Positions 37,210-47,300 of a DNA stretch of 64,000 nt are shown here, one piece after another. Each line of letters begins with the position of its first letter. Position 1 is the first letter of the stretch. The position numbers were made by a program, and so were the translations under genes. The notes beneath the pieces are model-generated. The model worked only from the letters and a program-made list of their open reading frames with translations. It did no database searches and was not told the DNA's origin. The stretch is from Bradyrhizobium macuxiense (lineage in GTDB: Bacteria; Pseudomonadota; Alphaproteobacteria; Rhizobiales; Xanthobacteraceae), in contig NZ_VITY01000001.1 of assembly GCF_007993935.1 (NCBI RefSeq), forward strand, positions 186,001-250,000. The letters are read 5' to 3'.

Positions 37210-37294
37210 GTAGCCCGGATGCAGCGAAGCGAAATCCGGGACTGCTCTCGCGGCGGATGAGAACCCGGATTGCGCTTCGCTCCATCCGGGCTAC
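37210..37294. repeat. Palindromic intergenic repeat 2
   Basis: GTAGCCCGGATG and CATCCGGGCTAC are the outer arms, with inner GAAGCG / CGCTTC and ATCCGGG / CCCGGAT segments. Together with repeat 1 it fills the convergent gap between the hydrolase and SMR genes. Confidence 0.85.
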
Positions 37295-37301
37295 GCATCC
37301 C

Positions 37302-37631
37302 TTACTCCGGCGCCAGCTTCAGCGCCGCAATGCCGATCAGCACCAACGCGATCCCGGCGACCTTCATCGGATTCAGCGCCTCGTTGAACAACAGCACGCC
37401 CATGGTCAGCGTGCCGGCCGCGCCGATGCCGGTCCAGACCGTGTAGGCGACGCCGACGCCGAGCACCTGCAGCGCGCGTCCGAGCAGGAACACGAACGCG
37501 GCGAGCAGCAGCAGCGAGACCAGCGTCCAGCCGAGCCGCGTATAGCCCTCGGCATATTTCATCGAGATCGCCCAGCCGACGTCGAGAAGACCGGCGAGGA
37601 CCAGCGCGATCCAGGCAATCGAATGCGACAT
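37302..37631 (-). CDS. Small multidrug resistance (SMR) family efflux protein
   Basis: The 109-residue protein has four membrane helices and the SMR pattern: WIALVLAGLLDVGWAISMKYAEG with the region of the essential acidic residue, and VAYTVWTGIGAAGTLTMGVLLFNE. The GWAISMKYAEG segment places it nearer the SugE/Gdx guanidinium-exporter side than EmrE, as an inference. It starts three bases after the GST gene ends, so the two form an operon. Confidence 0.88.
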   Translation of the reverse strand: MSHSIAWIALVLAGLLDVGWAISMKYAEGYTRLGWTLVSLLLLAAFVFLLGRALQVLGVGVAYTVWTGIGAAGTLTMGVLLFNEALNPMKVAGIALVLIGIAALKLAPE

Positions 37632-37634
37632 GGC

Positions 37635-38312
37635 TCAGGCGGCAAGCTTCAGCATGTGCGCGCGGTGGCCGACCAGGAACGCGTGCAGCAGCGCGGGATA
37701 ATCGGGTGACACGGCGCTGCGTACGCTCGGCCGCTGCGCCAGCGCGCTGCGCCACCCGCGCAGCTTCGGCGTGTGGGTGAAGACCGCGAGATCGGTCAGC
37801 TGATCGAACAGATCGAAATAGCGGAAGATCGGCGCGAACACCGCATCCACCAGACTGAACCTCTCACCTGCGAAGAACGGACCCGCGCCGAGCGCAGCCT
37901 CGACGCGCGCGAATTTCGCGGCGACCGCCTGCCGCTTGCTCTCATGGGTCGCGGCATCGGTTGCGGTCTCGAGCCCCCAGAGGTCGCCTAGAATGGCCGA
38001 GCCGAACTCCATCCAGGCGCGATGCTCGGCGCGGGCGAGCGCGTCCTGCGGATGCAGCTTCGCGCCGCCTTGCGTCTCCTCGATGTACTCGCAGATCACG
38101 TTGCTCTCGAACAGCGCGACCTCCTTGCCGTCGTCACCGGTCACGACCAGCACCGGCACCTTGCCGAGCGGCGAGATTTTCAGGAACCAGTCCGGCTTGT
38201 TGGCGAGATCGATGTCGATCCGCTCGAACGGCACGCCCTTCTCCTGCAGCGCGATCACCGCGCGTTGCACATAGGGACAGAGCTTGTGGCTGATCAGCTT
38301 CAGGGGGGCCAT
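37635..38312 (-). CDS. Glutathione S-transferase
   Basis: The 225-residue cytosolic protein has an N-terminal thioredoxin-like domain (LISHKLCPYVQRAVIAL, ISPLGKVPVLV, LFESNVICEYIEE) and an all-helical C-terminal domain. The CPYVQR motif with a cysteine suggests an omega/GSTO-like or Cys-GST rather than a Ser/Tyr enzyme. ATG 38312 is the start matching the family; the 11 extra upstream codons overlap operator repeats. It is the first gene of a GST-SMR operon, possibly for export of electrophilic or cationic toxicants. Confidence 0.9.
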   Translation of the reverse strand: MAPLKLISHKLCPYVQRAVIALQEKGVPFERIDIDLANKPDWFLKISPLGKVPVLVVTGDDGKEVALFESNVICEYIEETQGGAKLHPQDALARAEHRAWMEFGSAILGDLWGLETATDAATHESKRQAVAAKFARVEAALGAGPFFAGERFSLVDAVFAPIFRYFDLFDQLTDLAVFTHTPKLRGWRSALAQRPSVRSAVSPDYPALLHAFLVGHRAHMLKLAA

Positions 38313-38329
38313 GACGAACCTCGCGTTCA

Positions 38330-38389
38330 ATGCAACTGCATCCAACTAAATGCAGCGGCATGGAACTGTCAAGGTAGATGCATTTGCAT
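38330..38389. promoter_or_regulatory. Three repeated ATGCA-N2-TGCAT operator-like palindromes
   Basis: Three 12-base palindromes lie just upstream of the GST start: ATGCAACTGCAT (38330-38341), ATGCAGCGGCAT (38350-38361, one mismatch) and ATGCATTTGCAT (38378-38389). Their starts are 20 and 28 bases apart. The third extends to perfect 7-base arms. The arrangement suggests cooperative repressor binding. The regulator is not evident nearby. Confidence 0.7.
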
Positions 38390-38394
38390 CTAAA

Positions 38395-39498
38395 TCACGG
38401 TCGCGCGATGATGCCCCCGGTCATCGGGATCGGCACCCCCGTGGTGGCGGGGTAGCTCAGCGGCAGGCCCTTCATGCCGCGTGCGGCGAGGAAGCCGAAC
38501 GCCTGCGCCTCGATCGCGTCCGCCGCCCAGCCGAGCGCCTCGGCGGGCTCGACGGTCGCCGGCGCCAGCCGCTCGCGCAGCATCCGCAGCAACGTGAGGT
38601 TGGAGGCGCCGCCGCCGCAGATGATCCAGCTCTTCGGCCGCTTCGGCAGCAGTGGCACGACGCGGGCGATCGCAGCCGCGGTGAACGCGGTCAATGTCGC
38701 GGCGCCATCGGCCGGCGCCACTGCACCGAGCTTCAGGCCCGCAAAGTCGTTGCGGTCGAGCGATTTCGGCGGTGGAACCGAGAAGAACGGCAGCTTGAGC
38801 GCCTGCGCGATCCAGGCTTCGTCCGGCTTGCCGAGCGCCGCGAACTTGCCCGCGGTGTCGAACGGCTGATGCATCTGGCGGAACATGAAATCGTCGAGCA
38901 GCGCATTGCCCGGCCCGGTGTCGCAGGCGATTAGTGTGTCCAGGCCATCGATATATGTAATGTTGGAAACACCGCCGATATTGACCACGACGATCGGCCC
39001 CTCGCGGTTCAGCGACTGCGCCAATGCGCGGTGGTAGACCGGCACGAACGGCGCGCCCTGCCCGCCCGCCTCGACGTCGGCGGCACGGAAATCATGCATC
39101 ACGGGAATGTGGATCGCCTTGGCAAGCGCCAGGGCGTCGCCGATCTGCACCGTCAGCCTCCGCTCGGGGCGATGCAGCACGGTCTGGCCATGGAACCCGA
39201 CGATGTCGATCTCCTGGGGAGAAATCCGGTGCTGCGCCGTGAAGGCGGCGACCGCCTCCGCGTGCGCTGTCGTGACGGCCTGTTCGGCCTGCCGCAAAAT
39301 CCCCGGCCGGGCGTCGCGTTGCGACAGGTGAACGGCCTCGGTCAGCGCCTGGCGCAGCAGGCTGCGCTCGCCTTCGGTATAGGGCCGATAGCCCGAGGGC
39401 CCGAAGGCCTTGATCTGGCGGCCGTCGGTCTCGATCAGTGCCACGTCGACCCCATCGAGCGAGGTCCCGCTCATCAGACCGAGTGCCGTTAACATCAT
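38395..39498 (-). CDS. anmK: Anhydro-N-acetylmuramic acid kinase
   Basis: AnmK phosphorylates and opens anhydroMurNAc from recycled peptidoglycan, giving MurNAc-6-phosphate. The 367-residue length is standard. The conserved motifs GLMSGTSLDGVD at the N-terminus, GFHGQTVLHRP, and DTGPGNALLDDFM near the middle are intact. The two leading methionines leave the start ambiguous by one codon. It is divergent from tyrS. Confidence 0.95.
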   Translation of the reverse strand: MMLTALGLMSGTSLDGVDVALIETDGRQIKAFGPSGYRPYTEGERSLLRQALTEAVHLSQRDARPGILRQAEQAVTTAHAEAVAAFTAQHRISPQEIDIVGFHGQTVLHRPERRLTVQIGDALALAKAIHIPVMHDFRAADVEAGGQGAPFVPVYHRALAQSLNREGPIVVVNIGGVSNITYIDGLDTLIACDTGPGNALLDDFMFRQMHQPFDTAGKFAALGKPDEAWIAQALKLPFFSVPPPKSLDRNDFAGLKLGAVAPADGAATLTAFTAAAIARVVPLLPKRPKSWIICGGGASNLTLLRMLRERLAPATVEPAEALGWAADAIEAQAFGFLAARGMKGLPLSYPATTGVPIPMTGGIIARP

Positions 39499-39650
39499 CT
39501 TGGAAGCGCCCCAGCCGGGAACCCCCGGCTTGTCTCAAACAAGTACATCCTATAATGCCACTGCGCGTCCGCCTGCGGCAGCCTCAAGCATCAGGGTTCC
39601 GCAAATAGATGCAAAAACCGTAAAACAAGAATGATCTGGCTCGCCGACAA

Positions 39651-40904
39651 ATGACTGCATTTAAATCGGATTTCCTGAACACTCTACAGGAACGCGGCTT
39701 CGTTCACCAGTGCTCCGATTTCGAGGGCCTCGACGCGCTTGCCGCGAAGGGCGAGGCCACCGCCTATGTCGGCTATGACTGCACCGCACCGTCGCTGCAC
39801 ATCGGCAACTTCCTCACCATGATGATGCTGTACTGGCTGCAGCAGAGCGGCAACAAGCCGATCACGCTGATGGGCGGCGGCACCACGATGGTCGGCGACC
39901 CCTCCGGCAAGGACGAGACGCGCGCGATGCGCACGGTCGCGGAGATCGAAGCCAACAAGGCCTCGATCCGCGGCGTGTTTGCCAAGGTGCTGCGCTATGG
40001 CGACGGGCATTCCGACGCCATCATGCTCGACAACGCCGAGTGGCTGACGAAATTGAACTGGATCGAGATGCTGCGCGACATCGGCCGGCACTTCTCGGTC
40101 AACCGCATGCTGACGATGGACTCGGTGCGGCTCCGGCTCGAGCGCGAGCAGGAGATGAGCTTCATCGAGTTCAACTACATGGTCTGCCAGGCCTACGACT
40201 TCGTCGAGCTGTCGCGCCGCGCCGGCTGCCGGTTGCAGATGGGCGGCTCCGACCAGTGGGGCAACATCGTCAACGGCGTCGATCTCGGCCGCCGCATGGG
40301 GACACCGCAGCTGTTCGCGCTGACCACGCCGCTGCTGACCACCGCCTCCGGCGACAAGATGGGCAAGACCGCCAAGGGCGCGGTGTGGCTCAATGCCGAC
40401 CAGTTCTCGCCCTACGACTTCTGGCAGTACTGGCGCAACGTCGAGGACGCCGACGTCGTCAAGTTCCTCAAGCTGTTCACCATCCTGCCGATGGGCGAGA
40501 TCAACAAGCTGGCGGCGCTGGCGGGCGGCGAGATCAACGAAGCCAAGAAGGTGCTGGCGACCGAGGCAACCGCCCTGCTCCACGGCCGCGACGCCGCCAA
40601 TGAGGCTGCCGAGACCGCGCGCCGCACCTTCGAAGAAGGTGCGCTGGCCGAAACCTTGCCGACGGTGGAAATTCCGCGCGGCGAGTTTGAAGCCGGCGTC
40701 GGCGTGCTCGTCGCCTTCGTCAAGGCCGAGCTCGTCGCCTCGAACGGCGAAGCCCGCAGGCAGATCAAGGGCGGCGGACTGCGCGTCAACGACGCTGCCG
40801 TCACCGACGAGAAGATGCTGCTGACCTCGGCCAATCTCACGCCGGAAGGCGTGGTCAAGCTGTCGCTCGGCAAGAAGCGCCACGTCCTGCTGAAGCCTGC
40901 ATAG
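39651..40904 (+). CDS. tyrS: Tyrosyl-tRNA synthetase
   Basis: The 417-residue class I synthetase charges tRNA-Tyr. The HIGH-type motif is PSLHIGNF (residues 48-54), the KMSKS-type motif is [10 protein letters not shown], and a C-terminal S4 RNA-binding domain follows (about 350-410). This is the TyrS form with the 'KMGKT' variant used by many alphaproteobacteria. tyrS and anmK are divergent neighbours, an arrangement conserved in this group. The annotated start has a weak ribosome binding site. Confidence 0.96.
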   Translation: MTAFKSDFLNTLQERGFVHQCSDFEGLDALAAKGEATAYVGYDCTAPSLHIGNFLTMMMLYWLQQSGNKPITLMGGGTTMVGDPSGKDETRAMRTVAEIEANKASIRGVFAKVLRYGDGHSDAIMLDNAEWLTKLNWIEMLRDIGRHFSVNRMLTMDSVRLRLEREQEMSFIEFNYMVCQAYDFVELSRRAGCRLQMGGSDQWGNIVNGVDLGRRMGTPQLFALTTPLLTTASGDKMGKTAKGAVWLNADQFSPYDFWQYWRNVEDADVVKFLKLFTILPMGEINKLAALAGGEINEAKKVLATEATALLHGRDAANEAAETARRTFEEGALAETLPTVEIPRGEFEAGVGVLVAFVKAELVASNGEARRQIKGGGLRVNDAAVTDEKMLLTSANLTPEGVVKLSLGKKRHVLLKPA

Positions 40905-40960
40905 GCGCATTCGCTTTTGTCGGTTGTGGGGAGTGCGGAAAGCGCGCTCCCTGCTTTTCG

Positions 40961-42208
40961 ATGGATCAGACTACGTCTCCGAACGACACGCTCACTGCGC
41001 CGGCGAAACAGTCGCGCGTCGCACTGAACGTGCTCGCCCTCTGCTTCGTGCTATCGGTGCTCGGGCGCGGTCTCAGCGACAGCTTCACGGTCTTCCTCAA
41101 ACCGATCTCGGAAAATTTCGGCTGGGACCGCGCCTCCGTCGTATCGGTCTATTCGCTGACCTGGCTTGCCAGCGGCCTGACCTCGCCGCTGGTCGGGCGG
41201 CTGTTCGACCGCTCGGGTCCGCGCGTGGTCTATGCGCTGGGTCTGGCGCTGCTCGGCTGCGCATTCCTGATCGCGTCGCGCGCGCACCAGCTCTGGCAAT
41301 TCCAGCTCAGCGTCGGCCTCTGCGTCGGCTTCGGCACCGCGCTGATCGGCAACGTCTCGAACTCGATCCTGCTCGGCCGCTGGTTCGGACCGCGGCTGCC
41401 GACGGCGATGGCCGTGATGTATTCGGCGACCGGCGCCGGCCTCCTGGTGCTGCTGCCGTTGTCGCAGGTGCTGATCGACCGGATCGGCTGGCGCGAGGCC
41501 TATCAGGTGTTCGGCATCGCCGCGCTCTGCCTGCTCGTTCCGCTGGTCTTTCTGCCGTGGCGGCTGCTCGCCGGCGGATCGCCGCACATCGTCAAGAAGG
41601 TCGAGACCGGCCTGATCGACGAAGGCTGGACGCTGCTTGCCGCGATGCGCCATCATGCCTTCTGGGCGCTGTTCTCGACCTTCTTCTTCACCGCGATCGC
41701 GATGTACGCGCTGACGGCGCAGATCGTCGCCTACCTGATCGACGTCGGCTTTCCGCCGCTGCAGGCCGCCACCGCCTGGGGCTTCTCCGGCGTCGCGCTG
41801 TTCGTCGGCATGCTCGGCGTGTCCACGCTCGACGGCATCATCGGCCGCCGGCCCTCGGTGCTATTCAGCTACGGCGTCTCGATAGCAGGCATCATCCTGC
41901 TCTGGCTGCTGCAATGGTATCCGAACTACTGGCTGCTCACCGGTTTCGTGATCTGCTTCGGCAGCATGATCGGCTCGCGCGGTCCGCTGATCACGGCGAC
42001 CGCGCTGAAGATCTTCCGCGGCGAGCGCGTCGGCACGATCTATGGAACGATCATGATCGGCAGCGGCCTCGGCTCCGCGCTCGGCTCCTGGGGCGGCGGC
42101 CTGATCCACGACTGGACCCACAGCTACAATCCGCTGATCGCCTTCGCGCTCGTCAACGTAGTGCTCGGCCTGATTCCGTTCCTGGTGGTGCCGGCGCTGC
42201 GGCGCTGA
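40961..42208 (+). CDS. MFS transporter
   Basis: The 415-residue inner-membrane protein has about twelve hydrophobic segments. The loop 2-3 motif LVGRLFDRSGPRVVYALG fits the Major Facilitator signature G-x3-D-R-x-G-R. It resembles the oxalate/formate or monocarboxylate (OFA/MCT-like) antiporter group, based on the DRSGPR motif and the long SDSFTVFLKPI first segment. The substrate is unknown. It is 56 bases after tyrS, so partial read-through is possible. Confidence 0.88.
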   Translation: MDQTTSPNDTLTAPAKQSRVALNVLALCFVLSVLGRGLSDSFTVFLKPISENFGWDRASVVSVYSLTWLASGLTSPLVGRLFDRSGPRVVYALGLALLGCAFLIASRAHQLWQFQLSVGLCVGFGTALIGNVSNSILLGRWFGPRLPTAMAVMYSATGAGLLVLLPLSQVLIDRIGWREAYQVFGIAALCLLVPLVFLPWRLLAGGSPHIVKKVETGLIDEGWTLLAAMRHHAFWALFSTFFFTAIAMYALTAQIVAYLIDVGFPPLQAATAWGFSGVALFVGMLGVSTLDGIIGRRPSVLFSYGVSIAGIILLWLLQWYPNYWLLTGFVICFGSMIGSRGPLITATALKIFRGERVGTIYGTIMIGSGLGSALGSWGGGLIHDWTHSYNPLIAFALVNVVLGLIPFLVVPALRR

Positions 42209-42305
42209 GTTCGGACGCGTGTGCCCGCCTCCCCTCGGAAGGCGGCGCGGAAGCCGACATGAGTGCATGTCGGCCTGGGCCAACAGGCTGCATTCGCGAA
42301 ATGAA

Positions 42306-42331
42306 AGAGGCCGCCAACTCAAGCGGCCTTG
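42306..42331. terminator. Hairpin between convergent genes
   Basis: AGGCCGC (42308-42314) and GCGGCCT (42323-42329) enclose an 8-base loop. On the minus strand the stem is followed by TCTTTC, so it best terminates the small secreted-protein gene. It can also affect the MFS transcript. Confidence 0.55.
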
Positions 42332-42386
42332 AGTGGATGGCTCCCAATTTCTTGGTTGCGAGAGCCGATCTTCTAGTCCGGTACTA

Positions 42387-42650
42387 TTAGTCGCAACGAC
42401 GGACCCTGCGCATCGAACCGTCGTCACGCTCGATCGTGACGGTGCGGCATCCGCGATATCCGCGATCATAATCGTACGCGCGATAAGCGCGTCGATCATA
42501 GTCTCGATAGTAACGGTGCTCCGGACCCACTCTTACGCCGCCGAGCGGAGTATCGACGGCAACCTGAGCTGACGCAGGTGCAACGGAGATCGGCGTGGCC
42601 ATAGCGAAACCAGCAACCGCCAGCACACCAGCCAATAACAGTGTCCTCAT
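42387..42650 (-). CDS. Small secreted Tyr/Arg-rich protein, unknown function
   Basis: The 87-residue protein has a signal peptide ending PASA-QVAVD. The mature part is short and rich in Tyr, Arg and Asp (RYYRDYDRRAYRAYDYDR), ending with a CRTVTIERDDGSMRRVRRCD stretch that holds two cysteines. ATG 42650 follows AGGAGCCCTC, a strong ribosome binding site. Similar small exported proteins with a terminal CRTVT...RRC pair occur in Bradyrhizobium, and I know no function. The two cysteines may form a disulfide. Confidence 0.75.
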   Translation of the reverse strand: MRTLLLAGVLAVAGFAMATPISVAPASAQVAVDTPLGGVRVGPEHRYYRDYDRRAYRAYDYDRGYRGCRTVTIERDDGSMRRVRRCD

Positions 42651-42985
42651 GAGGGCTCCTCCTGAGTTGTTGAATTGCTCTCCAACATCCCAGATGGAGC
42701 AAGGTTCCTGCGCGAACGTCATCCAGACGGCGGACGGCTTGGGGCGCCCGCCTTCGATGGTTGTGGACAGAAAACCGCCGTGCATGTTCCCGAACCAGAA
42801 ACGTCTGTTGAAGGTTAAAAGCTGACGATGACCGCTTCCAATCTCCGCCTGCCTTGGAAGCAGATTTGCGGATAAGCGCAGGTCCACCGTTCTGGGCGCA
42901 CGCAGCAAATTGCGCCGGGTGCCGATGAGACCGATATTGTCGCAGGTGTCGGCTCGATCTAGGCTTCCACCCGCCGAGGTCCTCA
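42651..42985. other. 335-base divergent intergenic region
   Basis: The region holds promoters for the small secreted protein (left) and the AraC regulator (right). I recognise no repeat, gene or clear operator in it. Confidence 0.5.
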
Positions 42986-43789
42986 ATGGATATCAAACGG
43001 GCGTTACCCCATCCGAAACTTCGCGGTGTCCTGCGCTCGTTCGAGGAAAGGCGCGTGGAATTGGGGAGCGCCGTGCTGGCCTGGCCGGTCGCCGCACGGC
43101 CGCATCAAATCCTGGATATCCACCTGGCTGAGCCATATCGCGTACGCATCGACGGCGGCGAGGCCTGCACGACGCCGGACGTGGGCGTGGTCGGACCGCA
43201 AACCTATTGCCGCGCGCATGTTTGCCTGTCGGGCTCCGTGCATGTCTTCAACATCCTGTTTCAACCGACCGGCTTGAACCGCTTGGTTGGGATCGACATG
43301 ACCACCCTGGTCAATCAGGACCCGGCAGCCAGCGATGTGCTCGGCAAATCCGCCACGTCGCTTGGCGATGCCGTGCGCATGGCGCCTGATTTCGACCTGC
43401 GCGTCGCCGCGGCCGAACGCTGGGCCGAGGCCATGCTCGAGAAGCGCGGCCCGGACTGCGCAATCGCCGCCGCGTCACGCCGGATGATCAGCGTCCAGGG
43501 ACGCACGCGGATCGAGGACCTCGTTGCAAATTCCGGCCTCAGCACCAGCCAGTTCCAGCGTCGTTTTGCGGCGCAGGTCGGAATGACGCCAAAACTGTTT
43601 GCGCGAACCATCCGCTTCGACCGGGCGCTGGTCGCCCGCCGCGATGCGCCGCACCGCTCCTGGACCGACATTGTCCACGAACTCGGCTATTTCGATCAGG
43701 CCCATTTTATCCGCGAATGCCACGCTTTCGCCGGCTTGCCGCCAAGCAGCCTCATCGGCGATTGGGACAACGTCTTTTTCCCCGGCTGA
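42986..43789 (+). CDS. AraC-family transcriptional regulator
   Basis: The 267-residue protein has a C-terminal AraC helix-turn-helix domain (IEDLVANSGLSTSQFQRRFAAQVGMTPKLFAR, then ELGYFDQAHFIRECHAFAGLPPSSL). The N-terminal 130 residues resemble a cupin-like sensor domain. The ATG at 42986 follows GAGGT. The adjacent SnoaL-like gene 66 bases downstream on the same strand may be a target or partner. Confidence 0.9.
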   Translation: MDIKRALPHPKLRGVLRSFEERRVELGSAVLAWPVAARPHQILDIHLAEPYRVRIDGGEACTTPDVGVVGPQTYCRAHVCLSGSVHVFNILFQPTGLNRLVGIDMTTLVNQDPAASDVLGKSATSLGDAVRMAPDFDLRVAAAERWAEAMLEKRGPDCAIAAASRRMISVQGRTRIEDLVANSGLSTSQFQRRFAAQVGMTPKLFARTIRFDRALVARRDAPHRSWTDIVHELGYFDQAHFIRECHAFAGLPPSSLIGDWDNVFFPG

Positions 43790-43855
43790 TGACCAAAATC
43801 TACAAGCGCTTTCGATCACGCGTCCCGCAAGGTCCGGCTTTCTTGGGAGGCCAGC

Positions 43856-44350
43856 ATGACAGCGAGAATGACGCGGCGCGAACTCGGCGGCGTCGCGTTT
43901 GGCATCGCCGTCGCCGGCCCGAGAGCTGGAGCAATGAACATGCCGACCAACCTTGAGCGCTTCAAAGCCATCGTCGAGCGCGGCTTTTCCCAGGGCGACC
44001 TCACGGTCGCGGACGAAATCTGCGCCGAGACGCTGATGGAACATGAGTATCTGTCGAAAACCGATATTCCGGGACCGCAGATCCTGAAAGCGCAGATCGA
44101 GGATGCGCGGCGCAGCATCAAGAACCTGACGCTCTCGATCGAGGCAATCGTGGAAGCCGGCGATACGGTGTGGGCGCGGAGCAAGGCAACCGGCGTTGAT
44201 CCTCGTTCGGGAAAACCGGTCGCCATCGATGTCATCGACATTTGTCGATTTGCGGACGGCAAGCTGGTCGAACACTGGGGCGTGCCCGACCGGTTTGCGC
44301 TGCTTCACCAGATCGGAGCGCTGCCGCCTCCGCCGGGACCGCGACCTTAA
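43856..44350 (+). CDS. SnoaL-like polyketide cyclase family protein, possible Tat signal
   Basis: The 164-residue protein ends in a SnoaL-like/NTF2 fold (FKAIVERGFSQGDL near 35, then DVIDICRFADGKLVEHWGVPDR). This group includes ester cyclases and predicted dehydratases of unknown substrate. Residues 5-25 contain TRRELGGVAFGIAVAG, which looks like a twin-arginine signal, so the protein may be exported. A start at Met5 is equally possible. Its end overlaps the AsmA-like gene on the other strand by four bases. A GGGAGG site precedes it. Confidence 0.8.
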   Translation: MTARMTRRELGGVAFGIAVAGPRAGAMNMPTNLERFKAIVERGFSQGDLTVADEICAETLMEHEYLSKTDIPGPQILKAQIEDARRSIKNLTLSIEAIVEAGDTVWARSKATGVDPRSGKPVAIDVIDICRFADGKLVEHWGVPDRFALLHQIGALPPPPGPRP

Positions 44351-47300
44351 TTGTTCGTCGTCGGCAGGTCGTTCGGGCCGTACTGCTTGAATTCGAAGAT
44401 CTTGCGCGTCAGGCCGGGCGCCAGCGCGGAGATCGGGTTGACGCGCAGCACCGGGGCGCTCGGTGTTCCCACCACTTCATAGGTCACGCCGATCAGGCCT
44501 TCATTGCTGCCGGCGCCGAGGAAAATCCCGAAGAACGGGATCTGGCCGAACATGTTGTTCAACCCGTACATCGGAATGAAGGTGCCGTTCATCCGCACCT
44601 GGTTGCCGATATAGTCGATGCTGCCTTCGATGGTGGCGCCGATGCTCGGTCCCTTGACCACGCCGTTGCGGATCGACAGCTGGCCGCTCTGGCGAGTGAA
44701 CTCGGCGCGCAGCGCGTCGAACCCGATACCGTTCTGGGTGCTGACCGGCCCGCCGGCGACGGCGCGATCGAGCTGAGTTTCGCCTTTCACCGAGAAGCCG
44801 GTGATATTGATGAGGCCTTCCCTCGGGCCCGGCTCCGGGATCGGCGGCTCCATTGCCAGCGTGAGCTGGCCGCCGACCACCTTCGAATAGGTATCGATGA
44901 AGCGCAGGAACGCACCGGCGTCGCCGGTCTGCAGATAGATCACCTCGCGGCCCTGCTGGCGTCCGCGCATATCGACGGCGACGGGCGTATCGCGGCCGAC
45001 CTTGCCACTCAGCGTGAACGCCTTGAAGAACCCGTTGCGGCGCGAGATCTTGGCATCGACGCTGCGCAGCGCCTCGCCGTTGAAGCCGGCCACCGCACCG
45101 AGTTTCAGATCGACATCGAAATCGGTGGTCTTGGTCTTGCTCTTGGGATCGCTGTCGCGGCCGGAGATCGCCGATTTCAGGAAGCCGCGGCCGTCGAACA
45201 CGTCGCCGCGCATCGTCACCTTGATGACGCCGTCGGGCCCGCGATCGGCGCGCAGCGATGTCTTGTCACCTTCCGACGGCGCATAGGTCGGGAAGTTCGC
45301 ATTCATGAGATCGCCGTTCTGGTCGACCTCCAGCGCGCCCTTGATCGAAACGCCGGCGCCGTCGATCGAGATATCCTCGAACCGCGTCGATTGTCCCTTC
45401 GGCACCACGTTGAACGTCGCCTTGCCGGCCCTGCCCTGCGTCTTGACCCAACCGGGCAGGATGTTGTCGAGCTTGAGCTGGGTCAGGTCGGCCTCGACGC
45501 CCATCTTGGTGGTCGGATTGTCGCCGCTGCCGATCTTGCCGCTCAGCTTGATCGGGATCGCACCCGAGACGGCAGGACCGAGATCGAGTCCGAGACGCGC
45601 GCGGCTCGCATCGTCAAGCGTTGCCTGCAGCTTGACGTCGGCATCGCCGTCGGTCGGCTTGCGATAGTCGAGCGAGGCCGCCTGCCCGTTGATCTTGACG
45701 TCACCCTTGACCTGGAAGCCGGCGTTGCTGGCAACCAGCTTCAAGGTGTTGGCCTCGAGCTTCTGGTTCATCACCAGCTTGTCGACGGCGACGCCGGTGA
45801 TGTCGGCGGCGACCGAGTACATCGTATCGGCCTTGGTCAGCTCGCCCTTCACCGGCATGCCGAGATTGATCGTCGCCGTGACGTTGCCTTTGCTGGCGTT
45901 GGGATCGATCGGCGGACCGGAGAGATCGCTGAGCCGGTCGGACGCCAGGATCTCGGCGGCGGCCGGCACCGGACAGTCGACCCGGAACTTGACCTTCGAT
46001 GGCGACGGCTTCGGCGCCATGTCCGGCACCTCGAAGGTGAAATCCGTCAGCGTGATCTTGCGGCCCGCCGGCGTGTCGGCGATGCCCTGGTTGATGGTCA
46101 CGGTCGCGGTGCGGCCGGTCACCCTGGCCTTCAGGTCCGCATCATGCACGGCGGGCATCTGATCGACCGGGCGCACCGTGACACCAGAGGCGACGATGTT
46201 GACCGAGAGACCGTCATCCGGGATCGGCGGGCCCTTGCGCGACAGATTATGCACCGGCGAATTGACGCCGACATCGATGCGCTGGAGCGTGCCGCGGTCG
46301 ATCCGCTCGAGCACCCATTCGCGCACCTCGGGCACGATGACGATCGGCCACATCCGCTTCAGCGCGGAGGCCGACATCGGCGTGCCGGCGAATCCGAGCT
46401 GCAGCCGCGGCTCGCCGGAATAGTCGATGCTGCCGGTGCCGGCGACACCGATCTCGCCATTGGAGATGTCGGCCTGGGTCAGCAGCACGCGCTTCTTCTC
46501 GGTGTCGAACCGGAAGCCGATGTTGATGCGATTGAAGATCAGCGGCGGTTCGGTCTTGTCGGCGCCGGCCAGCACGATGGTGCCGCCGGACAGTCCTGCC
46601 TGCCAGTCGGTGACATTATCGTTGGGCGGCTCAAGATGGCCGAGCAGCGTGATGCGGTTGGCGCCCGAGACGATCTTGATCGGCGCCAGCAGCACGCGCC
46701 GCCCCGAATCCCATTCGACGCTCATCTCGGCCGAATCGACCGGCATCGGGTAGTCGGGCGTGTCGGTGTCGATGATGTTGCCGGCGCCGACATTGATCTT
46801 GCCGCGGAAATAGGTCGGCAGGCCGTCGCGGCCGAGCTCGCCCTTCATCTCGCCCGACAGCGGCAGGTCGGCGGTGTAGGTGAGATCCTTGGTCCGCATC
46901 GCGAGCAGGATGTTCCGCGTGGAAACCTTATCGGCCTTGACGTCGACCGAGCGCACGCCGTTCTGCTGCGGTCCGACCAGGACGCGCACCGACCAGGGCT
47001 TGGCGCCCTCCTCGCCGAAGCTGAGCGCCACGCCGCCGCCGCTCGGGCGCCGCAGGCTCAGGCTGATATTCTCAAAGCTCCATTTGTTGCCGCGCTGCTG
47101 GTCGTCGACGACGAGATTGCCGTTCTTCAGGCCGATCTCGTTGAGGTTCTGACCGTCGAGGCCGGTCATGCTGAGGCTGTCGAGCCAGTCGAGCCCGGCA
47201 AGCAGCCCGCTCTGCGCCGAATCCGGTGCGGCCGCCGAGGGCTCGGACGCGGCCGGCGGCGCGGCCACCGGCGGCGGCGCTGTTGGCGACGGACGCGGGA

